Assembly (NCBI GenBank): GCA_034190945.1
Contig: CM067217.1
Span: forward strand, 131,779,860-131,843,859
Direction of reading: 5' to 3'
Length of the DNA: 64,000 nucleotides
Origin: Octodonta nipae
Lineage: Eukaryota; Arthropoda; Insecta; Coleoptera; Chrysomelidae
Shown piece after piece: positions 1 to 12,537 of this stretch (position 1 is its first letter; every line of letters begins with the position of its first letter). Under the pieces are notes generated by a model. The model was not told the origin of the DNA, ran no database searches, and was given only the letters and a program-made list of their open reading frames with translations. Both the position numbers and the translations under genes were made by a program.

Positions 1-589
1 TGAAAGAAATGTGAACACATTCAAATACGGCGTACAAAGTTTAAAAGTCTATAGATTTAGGGTGTATTTGATATTTAAATATTGCGCTAAGCTGTCTGAT
101 ATAAGTCGAAAAAAAAACGTTAGAATCTCAATGTTTAAATATTTATGAAGGGTATTCGAGTGACCCCAGGAAAATTCGTTACGTGTAAAAAATTTAGAAA
201 ACGTTAAAGGCTTGAGAATAAAGAGTACTCATTATTCCATGAGGTAAAGATTTATAAGGGTTGATTTCTGATGTTCATATAATGAAAATTCTTGATATTT
301 CATCATTAATAATATTCTACAGTTGAATTATGTTAAGCATTTATCTAAAAGTCAGACGCAAGAGAGACACCAAAAATTATTATTACAACTCACAAGTTAC
401 ATATCAAACAAACCATGGTTGATTTATTTACAAGTTGTATCAAGATGTATGTACCATACTCATAATTATGTGTGTAATATCATATATGCCAAGTTTTTCC
501 TAAAAAATTAAACGTTTAGGAAACAAGTAGGAAGTTAAAATAGTTTTTGAAACACATAATATATTACAATCTATTCTTACGCATACATT
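1..589. other. AT-rich sequence, no gene seen
   Basis: Only short spurious open frames without codon-like structure or recognisable motifs. It may be the decayed upstream part of the Penelope-like relic that follows. Confidence 0.5.
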
Positions 590-850
590 GCCATTGAGCA
601 CATTCCAAACTTCTATGAATGGCGAGTACCTTGTGAGTGTAGCCGCACTTATACAGGTGAGACTTCGAGACCTTTAGAATTAAGACATAAAATTACCCGA
701 AGACACGACGGCAAATCAAAATTAGCCAACCGCTAATTAAGCAGCCCTGCTAGTCATAGAGTTAGAATGTGACAATATTAAATTCTTGATGAAAGAACAA
801 AATTGAAAAAACGGGAAGTTGAAGGGAGCAAACTGCTTGATCTCCATATG
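590..850 (+). pseudogene. Penelope-like element GIY-YIG endonuclease relic
   Basis: One frame across 629-736 reads VPCECSRTYTGETSRPLELR and then a K/R/H-rich stretch ending in KSKLAN. This is the layout of the GIY-YIG nuclease that ends the ORF of Penelope-like retroelements: a Cys-containing strand, a Y-x-G strand (here YTG, where YIG is usual), and a conserved Arg in the following helix. A stop follows at 734-736. In another frame a stretch like IELECDNIKFLMKEQN resembles the usual segment that follows the nuclease core. The upstream reverse transcriptase is not recognisable. The enzyme would nick target DNA for retroelement insertion; this copy is dead. The motif match is direct; the family assignment is from known PLE proteins. 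Confidence 0.6.
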
Positions 851-981
851 TGGACCTTTGTTGGGAAATTTTTTCATGGAACTGCGAAACCTTGAGTATA
901 AACTGATCAAAAAGCCAAATAAGCTGCCTAATTGGTTCATTTAACAAACACAAAAAATAACGCTTAACATAAATGTACAAT

Positions 982-1236
982 GATTGGTTTCGAGTTGAAA
1001 CGTCTGCACATGAGATAGGTAAACCCAATATACAGTACACATGTTTGCATACAGGAAGACTAGTTGATCATATTGCAGAGTTTCTTTATAATAGATACTC
1101 TTAATCTGTGAGGAAAACTTTCTGTAAATAATTAGGGCAATTTTACCACACTTTGTTCCATTGCAACTTTCAAATACATATCTCTTATTAAAAAATAGGC
1201 CAGGAGAGAAAACCTCAATGAGCAGTCAAAATAATG
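982..1236 (+). repeat. Dispersed repeat A, copy 1 (possible PLE tail)
   Basis: This stretch aligns by eye with 9632-9906 and, over its last ~75 bp, with 53352-53426. Shared words include GAGTTGAAACGTCT, then GATA..TA..ACAATATA, CTGTGAGGAA, GGGCAATTTTAC, CACTTTGTTC and an end with AACCTCAATGAGCAG-like sequence. It follows the GIY-YIG relic at the distance expected for a Penelope-like 3' tail, so PLE origin is inferred, not shown. Confidence 0.55.
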
Positions 1237-2611
1237 TTTGCAAAAAAACAGTTTTAATGTAGTTTAATAAAATAGGTAACGTTAAACTTGTATAAATAAT
1301 GTCCATTAAAATATTTAAAACGTTCAACCTAAACTAAAGTTTCCAAATTAAAGGTTTTTCATATTACAATCAGCTAAGAAGAAAAAGAAACAACAAAGTC
1401 GACACGCTTTGATTTGAAAACAAAAATAATTTTATAAAAATAAATTAAAATCATTTTATGAAACTTTAAAAATTATTAATATATAAATTAGTTATGCCAT
1501 GATCGAGAATTTGCAACATTATTGTCGGTGAAAACGATTAGAATGAAGAAAAATGAAGAAAATGTCAGGTTTCATGTCTCTTTCAATTTAGTTGTAACAT
1601 TTTTATCCTGAACTTTAATTATCATTATACAACAATTATATAGAAAAAATGACAGAAACAGGACGTCGTATTTAACTTTTATTGTTGGCAAACATATATA
1701 TACAGGTATTTTTTAACAGGTCAACAGGTTCTCTAACCATCCCTAATATAAATGACACGTGCTACCATTATACCGATCCTCAAACGGGACCCCTGCAAGC
1801 TCGGTAGTCCCTGAAGCAATTTTAGTAATCCCTTTACAATAAGCACGTGACTTTTATCTTGATTTTTTGAATGGTTTCAAGTTACTTTTTTAGAAACCTG
1901 AAATACCTTTTAATGGGAATTAAATGTAGTCATATAAACGAGCACAAATTAGGGGGAAATGTACTTAAAAAATTGAATGAGCACAACAAAATAAAAAAAA
2001 AAACAAGAAGCCACAATGACGACATTTTCATTCATAGGAAGGTCCAAATGGATACACTGACTTTTCTGAAGAATTTTTATTTTCAAATTGTTGTCAGATA
2101 TGAGATGAACCTCAAAAACATGCGTTCAAATAGAATATCATGATATTTCCTGTCCTTATACTTTCATTTATAAACAAAACATGAAAATTCTCTGTATACA
2201 TACAACTTTAGTTCTCAAGGAAGAAATAAAACAGCATATACAGTTTTCTATTTGTATTCTTTATTTTGAATATTTTCGAAGAGAAGTTTCGTCTTCACAG
2301 GATTTGTTATCAGGTTGACCATGTACGCACATGTACATTTACAAAGTAATGATATCTCATAGACAATTTTGACTGTGGAACTTCTGTGTACTAGTTTATT
2401 TAAAAATCATAGATGTTTAACATTACATTACTTATTAACATATTTAACGAAATTTATCAAATACCTTGTGTCCAAGGATGGCCTTAACTATATCTGGAAA
2501 ATTTTATTTTCAATTTTTCGTTAAAAAGTCGTTCTTCATAATTTCCCCTGCTTGTCTTGAACATAGTATTCACGTCGAGAAAAATAGAGTAAAAAATAAT
2601 TAAAAAATGTA
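1237..2611. other. AT-rich intergenic sequence, nothing recognised
   Basis: Contains short low-complexity frames only (for example 1871-2143, K/N-rich). No motif, terminal repeat or splice-bounded exon was recognised. Confidence 0.5.
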
Positions 2612-2989
2612 TACAGGGTGTTTTGTAGAATGTTCGCCAAACTTGGAGATGCGATAGGTGGGCTCATGTGCTATATGAGCAGCCTATATAATATCTAGAT
2701 AGCATATGGTTTTTGTTGTTTTTATTTTTTTTTTCTTATTTCCCAGATTTTTTAATATAAACTTTTGTAACTTTTTTATTTTTCTCTGAATCTTCACCAA
2801 ATATTCCATATTTGACACAAATAATAGGCTAATAAAATTATGAGTCCACAAATGCTGAGGTTCCATAAAAAAGTCATAAGTTAAACACTTTATCACATTA
2901 CAAAAACTTATCTTCTTCAGCCCCTTTGCAACGATATATCACACATATTGGAAAGTAATTACTATCATAATAAAATTTGAGATTGTAAC

Positions 2990-3250
2990 TTACAAGGTTA
3001 GAACTACAAATAATAAAACATACATCAAGTTGCAACTGGCTTCTACCGCTACGAAATCAAAGGGAGTCAGGTCTGAGGACCTTGGAGGCCGGGGTATTGA
3101 GCCAGATCTCTCAATCCAAGCGTTTGTGAATGAATTGTCCAGGTGCTCTCTGTCAGTTCGCCTATAATGTGCTGGATAGCCATCTTTTTTGAATATTATT
3201 GGCCTTTCTTTCAATGGGATTTCATCTCGTAATATCGATAAATCGTTCAT
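2990..3250 (-). pseudogene. Mariner-like transposase C-terminal fragment, left arm
   Basis: The frame reads FKKDGYPAHYRRTDREHLDN and continues to WIERSGSIPRPPRSSDLTPF. These are the catalytic blocks of Tc1/mariner transposases: the Asp of the xxDGxPAHY block, then the Asp of the RSPDL-type block, here 36 residues apart. After PFDF the frame jumps directly to sequence close to the normal end of the protein. Compared with the right arm, about 165 bp covering the FLWG and following helical region are missing. The enzyme would cut and paste DNA at TA sites; this fragment lacks the DNA-binding domain and the first catalytic Asp. Confidence 0.75.
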
Positions 3251-3269
3251 TTAAAATTCAAGTCATTTA

Positions 3270-3720
3270 CGAGAGGGAAATAGAAACCAAGGAGCAGTTA
3301 CGGAAAAGAATCAATGTTGCGTTCCAAACAATGTGGTATGATCGATCTTATTAGATGAAATCCTATTGGAAGGCAGACCAATAATATTCAAAAAAGATAT
3401 TTGTCCAGCACACTATAGGGGAACTCTTGGAAAATTGATTCCCAAACGCGTGAACTGATAGGGCTGGCCCTATACTCTCCTCCAAGGTTCCCAGACCTGA
3501 CTACCTTTGATTTTTTTCTATGGGGACGGGACAAGCAACTCGTTTATGTAGATAAATACAAACCAAGAAGCAGTTAGGAGAAAGAATAAATGTTGCTTTT
3601 GAAACAATGTGGGATAAAATGCGACTAGAGATTACGACTGCAGCAGTCAGAAAAAGGTGTCGTCATTGCATCCGTAGCGGTGGTAGTCAGTTGTTTGAAC
3701 AAAATTTATAAAAAATTATT
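3270..3720 (+). pseudogene. Mariner-like transposase C-terminal fragments, right arm
   Basis: First comes a displaced piece (3270-3345) reading EIETKEQLRKRINVAFQTMW, which belongs near the C-terminus. Next, from about 3355, comes the earlier part of the gene reading GRPIIFKKDICPAHYRG, then broken frames through FPDLTTFDFFLWG, and a second copy of the KEQL..RINVAFETMW region near 3560-3615. The order proves a local duplication or rearrangement at the centre of the palindrome. Several stops and frameshifts are present. The displaced piece corresponds to part of the segment deleted from the left arm. Confidence 0.7.
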
Positions 3721-4224
3721 GCTACTTGATTTATGTTTTATCTTTTGTAGGTCTAACCTTGTAAGTTACAATCTCAATTTTTATTATGATACTAATTACT
3801 ATCCAATATGTGTGATATATCATTGGAAAAGGGTTGAAGTATATATGTTTTTGTAATCATTTGAAGTTCTCGATGTGCTTCTTATTTTTCTTTTATAATG
3901 TGATAAAGTGTTCAACTTACTGACTTCTTTATATAACCTTGCCATTTGTGGACTCATTTAATTTTTTCAACCAATTACTTGTGTCAAATGTCGAATGTAG
4001 AAGAGCAAAGAAACATCATAGATTAGATTAAAATTTATTTGGTGAAGATACAGTGAAAAATAAAAAAGTTAAAAAAGTTTATTAAAAAATGTGGGAATTA
4101 AGAAAAAAAATTAAATTAAAAAAACCCGTAAGCTATCTAGATGTTATATGGGCTACATAATGTAGCACATGAGTCCACCTATCCACTCTCCAAGTTTGGA
4201 AAAACTTCTACAAAACACCCTGTA

Positions 4225-5280
4225 TATTTATATTTGTAAAATATCAAAATAAAAAAAAAGTCCGCAAGAATTCGAAAAAATAAATAAAGCTATGGATAAT
4301 ATTTATGGTTATCATAAAAATTCAATAAATGTAACTCCCATAAAGAGTTCAAAATATGCAGTTATGAAAACAATCTCCTCGTAAACTTACAATGCTTTAA
4401 TTTTCTATGTTCCTTTTAAACCACGATCAACGATTCAACAGACATTTGCCGCAAATTTTCTTACTTTGATAGTAAAAATTTAAATTGGGCGAATAAAACA
4501 ATATTTATTTTTTAACTGAATACATACATGAGATAAATAGCAGACAGTGAATTTTATTCAACACGAAACCCTCCAATATCGACACATTTCTCTATCCTTT
4601 TTCAATTCCAAATTTTTTTATCTAATTCAGGCAAGAAGTATTCAGACAGACTTTCCAAATATTAATTTGCATTAAGTCTTCTTGCCAGGACAAATGGACC
4701 GAATAATTTATCTAACATTATCGCACACCATACGTTCAATTTCTTAAATTTCAAAATGTTTGTACGAAGTTTCAAGTGGGGCTTTTCCTTTGCCAAAAAG
4801 CGACAATTTTAAGCAGAAATTATTCGATTTGTTGTTTTTGCAGGGTGCGTTCCTCTATAGTAAAATCACCTCTTTCTTTGAGGTTAGTTTAAATGAGTGC
4901 AATTTGTTGTGTACATTAAATAGACCAGCCACCCGGACTGCTCTTGCTTTCAGAGATAGTCGGGGATTTTTTACATCCTAAACCTCACCGTAAACATCAA
5001 ATCTATGTATCGAATTTCGCAGGGCATTAACAGAAACTTGTATGTCGAGAAATTTCCTAGGAAAAATGTCTATTACATTTATAGGACACCTCTCCATTTT
5101 GATAACATTAAAACAAGTTTACACGCTACTCTAATGTCAGCATCTTAAAGGCAGTAGTTGACACCACAATGCACAAATGTCACTTATTACTTGTAAACAA
5201 AAATATTGTGAGTGTTGTGATACTATTAACCCAATCAAATTACAACGTAAATCCAAAAATTTTGTATATCCAATACATTG
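4225..5280. other. No gene recognised
   Basis: AT-rich. A short frame at 4760-4981 has no recognisable motif. The stretch 4670-5160 has a somewhat less biased composition and may be an old transposon fragment, but I could not identify it. Confidence 0.4.
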
Positions 5281-5284
5281 GTAA

Positions 5285-6958
5285 GGGGCTGTTCATAAAA
5301 TATTTCAGGCTAAATGTTGCCTTCTCGGATCCTTTCATCCCCCATCGACACGCTGCGTCACACTTCCTGCGACCCCCCCTAATTATTACGTCACAAAAGC
5401 TAGAGCCTAATTTTGTTTAAATTTTATTCATTTAGTTAATAGATTTTTAAACTTTTGCACCTTTTTTGTCGCGCCAATCCTAATTTAAATTTCCAACCTT
5501 TTTTTGTGTCAAAAGTAAGACAGAACTATGTGTCTCGTGTTGTTGTGCTTTTTGATTCTGTTTAAAGACGGCCGATCCCTTTTATCATTGTGTTATGACT
5601 GCGCGAATTATTACTACTTCCGATCATAACAACCGCAAACCCCTCTAACCTCGTTTCTTTCGTGCTTACGAAACCGCCTTTATGTTATTTTGTTCAATCC
5701 AGAAACCGTTCGCCGCTATTTTTTCTGTGTACAGTGTATCGTCCAGATTACTTTAAGAACAGACAAAGCCCTAAAACAGTTCCTGCTACAGCGGGGCTAG
5801 CCTATGAAGACAGAAGAACCCAGAGAATGCCACCTGCAGAGCTTCGACAAAAAAGGTTAGTGATTGACTCTTCCTTAGTGTTAATTAGTGACGTTTTGCG
5901 CGACGTGACATTGTTTCTGTCGATTTGTTCCGCTAAAGTTCCTTCGAACAGTTTATTTCACATTGCTTGAATCAGCCTTTGTTACAAACCCACAAGATCA
6001 TTATTATCATTCATATATGGTGTTCCAAACACGGGTACACCACACTAATATTACACAATTATTAATGCAATGAATGAGAATCTTTGATAACGATCTTGCA
6101 GTATTTTCTTCTTTGTTTTTGACAGTAGCATTTACTTCATCTTCATCTATCTATTCTGCCTTCATCCCCCAATATGCATGGTAGATCTCCAGCTCAACAA
6201 GGAAACCACCTTATTTTTTCTGCCGTTGTGGGTAATAATTTTTTAATTGCTTTTTTTCTAGATCACATTTTTGTCAGTGTAAAACTACTTTTGGTATAAC
6301 TCACCTCTCACACTTGCCTTTTTTCGGAAATCTAAGAAATCCTAAAATAGACTTAGTACTATAGGTATGTAATAACGAGCATAAAATTGAGAAATGTATA
6401 AAAATAAATACAGTAGAACCTTTGAAATATTGTGCTTTTGTAAGATAAAATTGTATTAGTACAAACCTTTGTGTATCTAGAAAAACTCGCTACGCTAACT
6501 CCTTTATTCGAATTTTCTAACATTTTCATTTAAATTCGAGTTAACCAGGTTCTATTTTATACGAGAAATTATGTGACTGTTATATATGCAACTTTATTTT
6601 ATCATCGGCCGTGTAAAACCTTACTTTCATTTGCTATTAAATAGAGAGCACAGAATCCGTGAAATCATTTTTGTATTATATTGATTGTACAGCGAAACCG
6701 ATTGTGCGACATCGAAAAATTTCTTTAAGTGAATATACGAAAAAATTAGCTATTGTGACTAAACTACATACGTAAAATATTTATATATTTACAAATATGA
6801 AACGTTCCACTTTCTATCGTAACAGGAAAATGAGATAAAAATAGTCTCGAGAAAAATTTAATTAGAAATTGAACCCCCCCATACCCTTGTCACATTCCAT
6901 CACACTAACTGAGACCTTCCCTCCCTCCTCTATGCGAACGTATTTTATGAACGACCCC
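5285..6958. mobile_element. TIR transposon with TAA target duplications
   Basis: The left end reads GGGGCTGTTCATAAAATA and the right end, reverse-complemented, reads GGGGTCGTTCATAAAATACG. Both are preceded outwardly by TAA (5282-5284 and 6959-6961). A 3-bp TWA target duplication is the known habit of PIF/Harbinger elements, so that superfamily is the leading guess. No transposase or Myb-like protein was recognised inside, so this looks like a non-autonomous copy of 1674 bp. The longest internal frame (5662-5970) resembles nothing I know. Confidence 0.6.
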
Positions 6959-6964
6959 TAACTA

Positions 6965-8286
6965 TAAATTGAATCCATAATCTTTATTTGGCTCCTTGAC
7001 AAACATCATCAATACAATGCTAAGATTCAGATACTACCCGAAGAGATGGAAGTATGCCGATATTATCACGCTGCCAAAGGCCAATAAGGACGGTACTTTT
7101 CCACAAAACTATCGCCCTATTAGTCTACTACCAGCCATGAGTAAAGTAGCAGAAAAGGATCTTCGCGAATCGACTCCAAGAGACCAAAGACGATCTGAAC
7201 CTGATTCCAGACCAACAGTTTGGATTCAGACATCGACACGCCACCGAACAACAAGTTCTACGCCTAGTAGAATACGCCGCAGACGGACTCAACCGGAATT
7301 GAAGAACTGCCTTCATCTTCCTCGATGGAGCGAAAGCCTTTGACCGAGTATGGCACGACGGACTAATAGTCAAGATGGCCCAATTAGGATTTCCCACTAA
7401 CATCATCCAGCTAGTGGGCTCCTTTTTGAGACATCGAAGAGCAAGAGTACGAGTAGGCCAAAAGCCCTCCAGATACCGGACCACCGAGGCAGGGGTTCCC
7501 CAAGGAGCAGTCCTGTCTCCGATGCTATTTTCAATCTACACTGCAGACATCCCAAGACCAGCTGACGCTATAATTGCAAAGTTCGCCGACGACACCGCCA
7601 TAGGATGCCAATATTTCAAATTCGAGCCAGCCTTGAGGCGGGTGCAGTAAGCCACTGACGATTTTGCGAAATGGTGCCTTCAGTGGAAGATAGCCATCAA
7701 CGAGGACAAAACCCAAAGTCTGTTCGTCAACGGGAGAAGCCGCACGATCGTTCCGACAGGAAACCTGACCGTCAACGGTAGACAAATTCCATGGAAGAAC
7801 GAAGTCAAATACCTTGGAGTCATCATCGACAAGGGGTTGACTTTCACGAGGCAAATCCCAGAGACTTGTAACAAAGTCTGGGCTGCCCGTGCTAAACTTT
7901 ACCCCTTAATAGGAAGAGGAAGCAAGCTGACTCTCATCAAAACAGTCTTCTTGCCAGTGCTGAAGTACGCTTCAATAGTATGGGGACACACCAGGAAGAG
8001 CAACAGGCAGGCCATTCAAAAGCAGGAGAACCTATGCCTACGCCTCGCAGTCTACGCACCCTGGTTCGTTCGTAACACGGTGATCTTCAACAATTTACGA
8101 CGCCAACCAGTGCTTGGAGAAATGAAGAGGAATGCCATAGACGCTCACGTCAAACTGGAACAGCACCCAAACTTTCACCTACGACAACTAATCGACTATG
8201 ACCCCAGATTTATTGACAGATACAAACGGCCTAAGAACCAGCTCTGCCTTAGCGAAGGGGAAGAGGACGAAGAAGCCCAGAGATAG
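6965..8286 (+). pseudogene. Jockey-clade non-LTR reverse transcriptase, 5'-truncated
   Basis: The sequence enters mid-protein at LTNIINTMLRFRYYPKRWK (from 6981). It runs through the RT palm: LPKANKDG, NYRPISLLPAMSKVAEK, then after a frameshift near 7150 QQFGFRHRHATEQQ, AFDRVWHDGL, GVPQGAVLSPMLFSIY and the catalytic FADD at 7582-7593 (YADD is usual). A stop lies at 7648-7650. The RT thumb (VKYLGVIID, LKYASIVWG) and an acidic C-terminus ending at 8286 follow. This is the second half of a jockey ORF2, which copies RNA at a nicked target. The endonuclease domain and ORF1 are missing, as expected for 5' truncation during target-primed insertion. Few lesions suggest a fairly recent copy. Confidence 0.9.
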
Positions 8287-8660
8287 AAGACAGGTAAGTA
8301 AAAAATGAAGTATATAACATCCTTTTTTCAGGAGACAACAAAGGAGTCCCTGGGAGGAAACCAATCTACCAAGCAAAGAGAAGACATAAGAACACACACA
8401 CACAAAACAAACGACGACAACGTGCACGTTCACAGAAGGGTACAATTAGCTATATATCATAGCAAAGAATGAGCCAGGAAACCCAAATAAGACATTTGCT
8501 GTAGTACCAATAAGGTAAAGCAACAGAACCAAACCAAAGCCAAGCTATCCCAACATGACGACTATGACGATTATGCAGAAGGAAAACTGCATTAAGGTGA
8601 GTTAAGTCTCAGGGGGTGGATGGCAAGGGGGCTGGAAGTGCTCATCAGTATAATTTTCTG
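8287..8660 (+). other. Probable 3' untranslated tail of the jockey element
   Basis: GC content and purine-rich style continue from the RT to about 8650 (GAGTTAAGTCTCAGGGGGTGG), then drop to AT-rich flank after a (TG)n tract near 8694-8708. No poly(A) tail is visible, so the exact 3' end is uncertain. Confidence 0.45.
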
Positions 8661-9631
8661 AAGGGCAAATCTAGTTCCTGGGCTCGCGCATGGGTGTGTG
8701 TGTGTGTATTTGGCTTTTCTAATTCTCTTGCTGGCTTCTTTCTGTTTGACGGATCATAAAAACATATTCATTTTTTTATATTATTTTAACTACAATTCTG
8801 TATTTTCGGCGTACCATGTATAATAAAATCTGATTTAAGCGAATGTTATTCTCAAAACAAGCAGTGGAAATTACGAAGATGACTTTTTGAAGAAAAATGG
8901 AAAATAAAAATGTTTGCTATATTCTCCTTTTTTAAAATAGCTCATCATCGAAATTTAATATAGAAGTTTTTGTAAAGTCTTTCGACGTTGTTTTAAATCG
9001 CTTGTTTCCATTTTTTTTTTGAACTGACAGCATGTAAAACAAAAAGCATGCTGATGTAAAACTTTTTATCGAGAACCAACATGTAAATGCATTCACACAA
9101 TTCGTTGTGATGTCAGTCAAAGGGTACATTTGAAACTAATTAAAAAATTCTATGCATTCAAGAACAAACAAAACAAAAATAGTTCACGAACTAAGAAAAA
9201 ATAATCCATATAGATGAATCGAATATTGCGAAACCAAAACTCCAATTTCTGAACAAAATCATAATTAATTGAGTGACGTTAGCTGCAGTGATAAAGTTGC
9301 ATTTTATTTGAATGATCAGGTTCGTTAGTAATTTCGAAAATATTGTTGAGGGGGTCTTGAATTATTTTGCATGTTCATTGGGGTTTTCTCTCCTCAAAGA
9401 GGAAAAATTAAAAAAAAGAAAACCTGTATGATGATAAACAACACTGAAATCGGGGACCACTTCAATCAACCTTCGTTTGGGCTGGAGAGATCTGTTGCTA
9501 GAAGAGCAAAAAAATGGTACCCTCAGTATCAAGTGATCGGCAAATTGTCACAGTCAAATGTTTTTGACAATCAACAAAATCCCCATCAGAGCGAAAATTT
9601 TTGGAAAAAACCTCGAAATACTGAACAAAAC
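8661..9631. other. AT-rich sequence, nothing firm
   Basis: Only short frames. Sequence from about 9440 has slightly higher GC and could be the decayed upstream part of the repeat A copy that follows. Confidence 0.4.
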
Positions 9632-9906
9632 GATTGACAACGATTCCAGAATCGGAGTTGAAACGTCTCCAAACAGATAAGTATAACACAATATAAAATA
9701 CACTATTTATATACATGAATACTGGTTGACATCTCTTTGTTTCAGGATAACTGTGAGGAAGAATTTCTGTACAGACAGCCAGTAATCCGGGCAATTTTAC
9801 GAAATTGCCTTACTACACTTTGTTCTCCAAATACAATTTTAAATATTCATCTGTTGCAGGAAAAAAGTTTGAGGTGAGATAACCCCAATAAACAGGCAAA
9901 ATAATT
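9632..9906 (+). repeat. Dispersed repeat A, copy 2
   Basis: Best preserved copy of the repeat also seen at 982-1236 and 53352-53426. It starts near GAATCGGAGTTGAAACGTCT, continues through ATAACTGTGAGGAAGAAT and GGGCAATTTTACGAAATTGC, and ends at CAATAAACAGGCAAAATAAT. A perfect 6-bp hairpin (CGATTC/GAATCG) lies at 9641-9654, just before the GAAACGTC word. Penelope-like origin is possible but not shown. Confidence 0.5.
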
Positions 9907-12537
9907 CAAGACTTCCTCAACAATCTTTTCGAAATTACTTATAACATTTTACTCTTAATTACTAATGACTTTTCTTGGGTAAACTTTTATTGTAATATAT
10001 TCTAGAAATCAGTTTTTGGTAACATTGTGACAGAGGAGTTCTTTGCTCATTAAATAATTGGGTGCCTGTCATCTTTAGATGCTCAACAGTTTAAAAAACG
10101 AGAATCAGAGTTGTTTTTATGCTTGAGTATATACGAGTTGGCAAAGGTCTTTATCCTCTCATCCACTTACGGTAATATATGAAATTGCTTTTTAACACAC
10201 GGATTTACAATTACAGATTTACGAATAAAATAGAAGTAACAGTCAAGATATTTAAAGCATAAAAACAATAGAAAATAGTAAATTTGTAAATGCATTTAAC
10301 CGACGCCTCCACCATTATTAATTTCTGCCATCCATCCTTAAGATATGAGTGATGAAGTTTTTCCTTTTATTTACAAATGTAGTTATGTAAAAAACATTAT
10401 TTCCTTGAAAAAAATGCATGCTATAATCGCCTCAATACATTGAAGAATTATATGTTAAAGCTAGAAAGGTAATATTTGTAAACAGACAAATATCTTGAAC
10501 AATTACCTAGCTGGATCAGTACACATTGCCGGACGACAGTGAAATTTAAGTAAGTGGGTAAGGCAACAAAAAACCAAGAGTAAATTTATCTTAGGGCGCC
10601 AGTCAGTTTTAATAATCTAATATTTGAAACATTTTAATTGACAAATCCGATATGAGGTTAAGTTCTTAAAATCCCACCTGCTATATTTATAGAAATGTGT
10701 TCCATAACTAATTTGTCTACGGTAATATATACCTTCACGTAAATTTATAGTAATTATGATATCACTGCATACTGCATTCAATATTTTCATCTCTAAAATT
10801 TTCAGACAATAAATGTTATTCAGTGCAATTGTCAATAGATAGGATAGGACAGAAACACAATGTAGGTACGATAGGAAATGAGAATTTAATGAAAATAAAA
10901 ACATATATTGGTCAAAATAATTATTCAAAAAATAATTAAGAAGACTGCAAATATTTTTTCATGATTCAAGACATTTTATGACATGTCTTTGTAAGGTTAT
11001 AGGTAAAACGTTTCGACATAATATAACCTTACCTTGGACAACTGAAGATCACAAATTTTATACCATAATAATTCAAAAAATAATGTCTGTACTGGACAAT
11101 AATTCTTAATCAATTGTCCTTATCTGAAATCTAAACCCATTTCATTCATCCAAATTAATACCATCCCATATAATGACTACGAGTATATCCTTACATCAAA
11201 ATAAAACTAAAATGAAAAATCCAGAACCATTCCCAAAATTTGGTCATATATCCACAATACCACTAATAACGGAAAAATGGAACAACGTTAAAAGGACAAA
11301 ACGGATTAACGGAAAACCCAAAATATTACGTTTATTCAAAGAATTTATTTTATAATGCAGATCCAATTCACCTTCAAAAAGAGAAATACCTTAAATATTA
11401 TAAATTAAAGCCCATTAGTTCATTTTTGTACTTCCAAACGATGAACAAAAACAAAAGTGTTCCACGAGTATAATTTACACTAATAATAATTTAGTCAGCT
11501 TACAAAACACTAACAAACGGTTCGGCTTGTTCATTTCAGCAACGGGCGATATAAGAAGTAAGAATTCTCTCGACTTGTTGATACCTTCTCCCCTCCTCTC
11601 TAACAAAGAACCTTACCATTTCTGTATTTACGAGTTATTTCAAAAATGTTACACGGCAATATGTTCAATACAAACAAACTGCATTTAATGAATAATCAAA
11701 TACCGAACTGGATCTTTTATCTTAACTTGATCATTCTGAGATTTGTAAACAAACGACTTCTGAATGAAATCAAATCGATTTCTTAATAAGTAAAAACCTT
11801 AACAACATACATAAAATACGAAATGTTTGATAGTCATATTCGTTTCGAATTAAACAATTTACACACCTTTCAGAAAAGTGAATGTAAACGTCGTTGTCGA
11901 GAATTACCGGGCATCGCCGATATGTAGAAACTTACCAAGACAACAGAATACAGGGTACTATAACTATGTAAATTAGTTTATTGAACTCACAAAAAACATA
12001 TCCAGCTATAAAGTTATTACATATTTACTAAGATTGGATCATTTTTAAAAATTACTCAATAAGATCAGTCTTGATTATTTTATTGATATAATCTGCTGAA
12101 CAAACTTCTTTAGCCAAATTGCTTTCGCCAATCAAAAATTAAATCTCTAAGCTCATATTTCACTTTTTATTAATATTTATTAGAAGACTCGCACTATCTT
12201 TACATAGAATGGCTTTAGGCAAAAATTGTTGAAGCTTTACCATTTAATAGTTATGGTCTCGTGTGCCCAAACTTAATAAGGACACAAACTCTGATAGTTT
12301 TCAGCATTTGATTTAGAGCCCCCACAATTATTTTATTTTATGAGGCACAGAAACTATGCCAATTGGTAGTTAAGTACTCATGGCTCAATAGTACTCGTAC
12401 ACAAACGCTGAAAGTCTCTTGTTTTGCCCTTAAGCCTCTAACAACTCATCCCTACCTCTACTCTCCATGTTACGTATAAGGGTATCTAGCGATATAGTGA
12501 TTAGCGGTCGTTTAGTGAAAAATATTATTTATGATAT
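9907..12537. other. AT-rich intergenic sequence, no gene seen
   Basis: About 2.6 kb of AT-rich sequence with only short, motif-free frames on both strands. It ends at the LTR start at 12538. Confidence 0.5.

Larger units (their letters stand above)
2614..4222. mobile_element. Palindromic mariner-like element (two 3' halves head to head)
   Basis: Both ends read CAGGGTGTTTTGTAGAA inward and are flanked by TA (2612-2613 and 4223-4224), the target-site signature of Tc1/mariner elements. The inverted similarity runs far past normal TIRs. The block around 2890-3010, reverse-complemented, matches about 3740-3860 closely, including CCTTGTAAGTTACAATCTCA and ATATGTGTGATATATC. Both arms carry the C-terminal half of the same transposase, on the minus strand at left and the plus strand at right. 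The N-terminal half is absent, so the element cannot make transposase but keeps two equivalent ends. Confidence 0.8.

Noticed and set aside
8293..8331. Tiny intron-like GTAAGT...TTTTTTCAG in the jockey tail
   Set aside because: Only 39 bp, below usual insect intron size, and it lies after the ORF2 stop.
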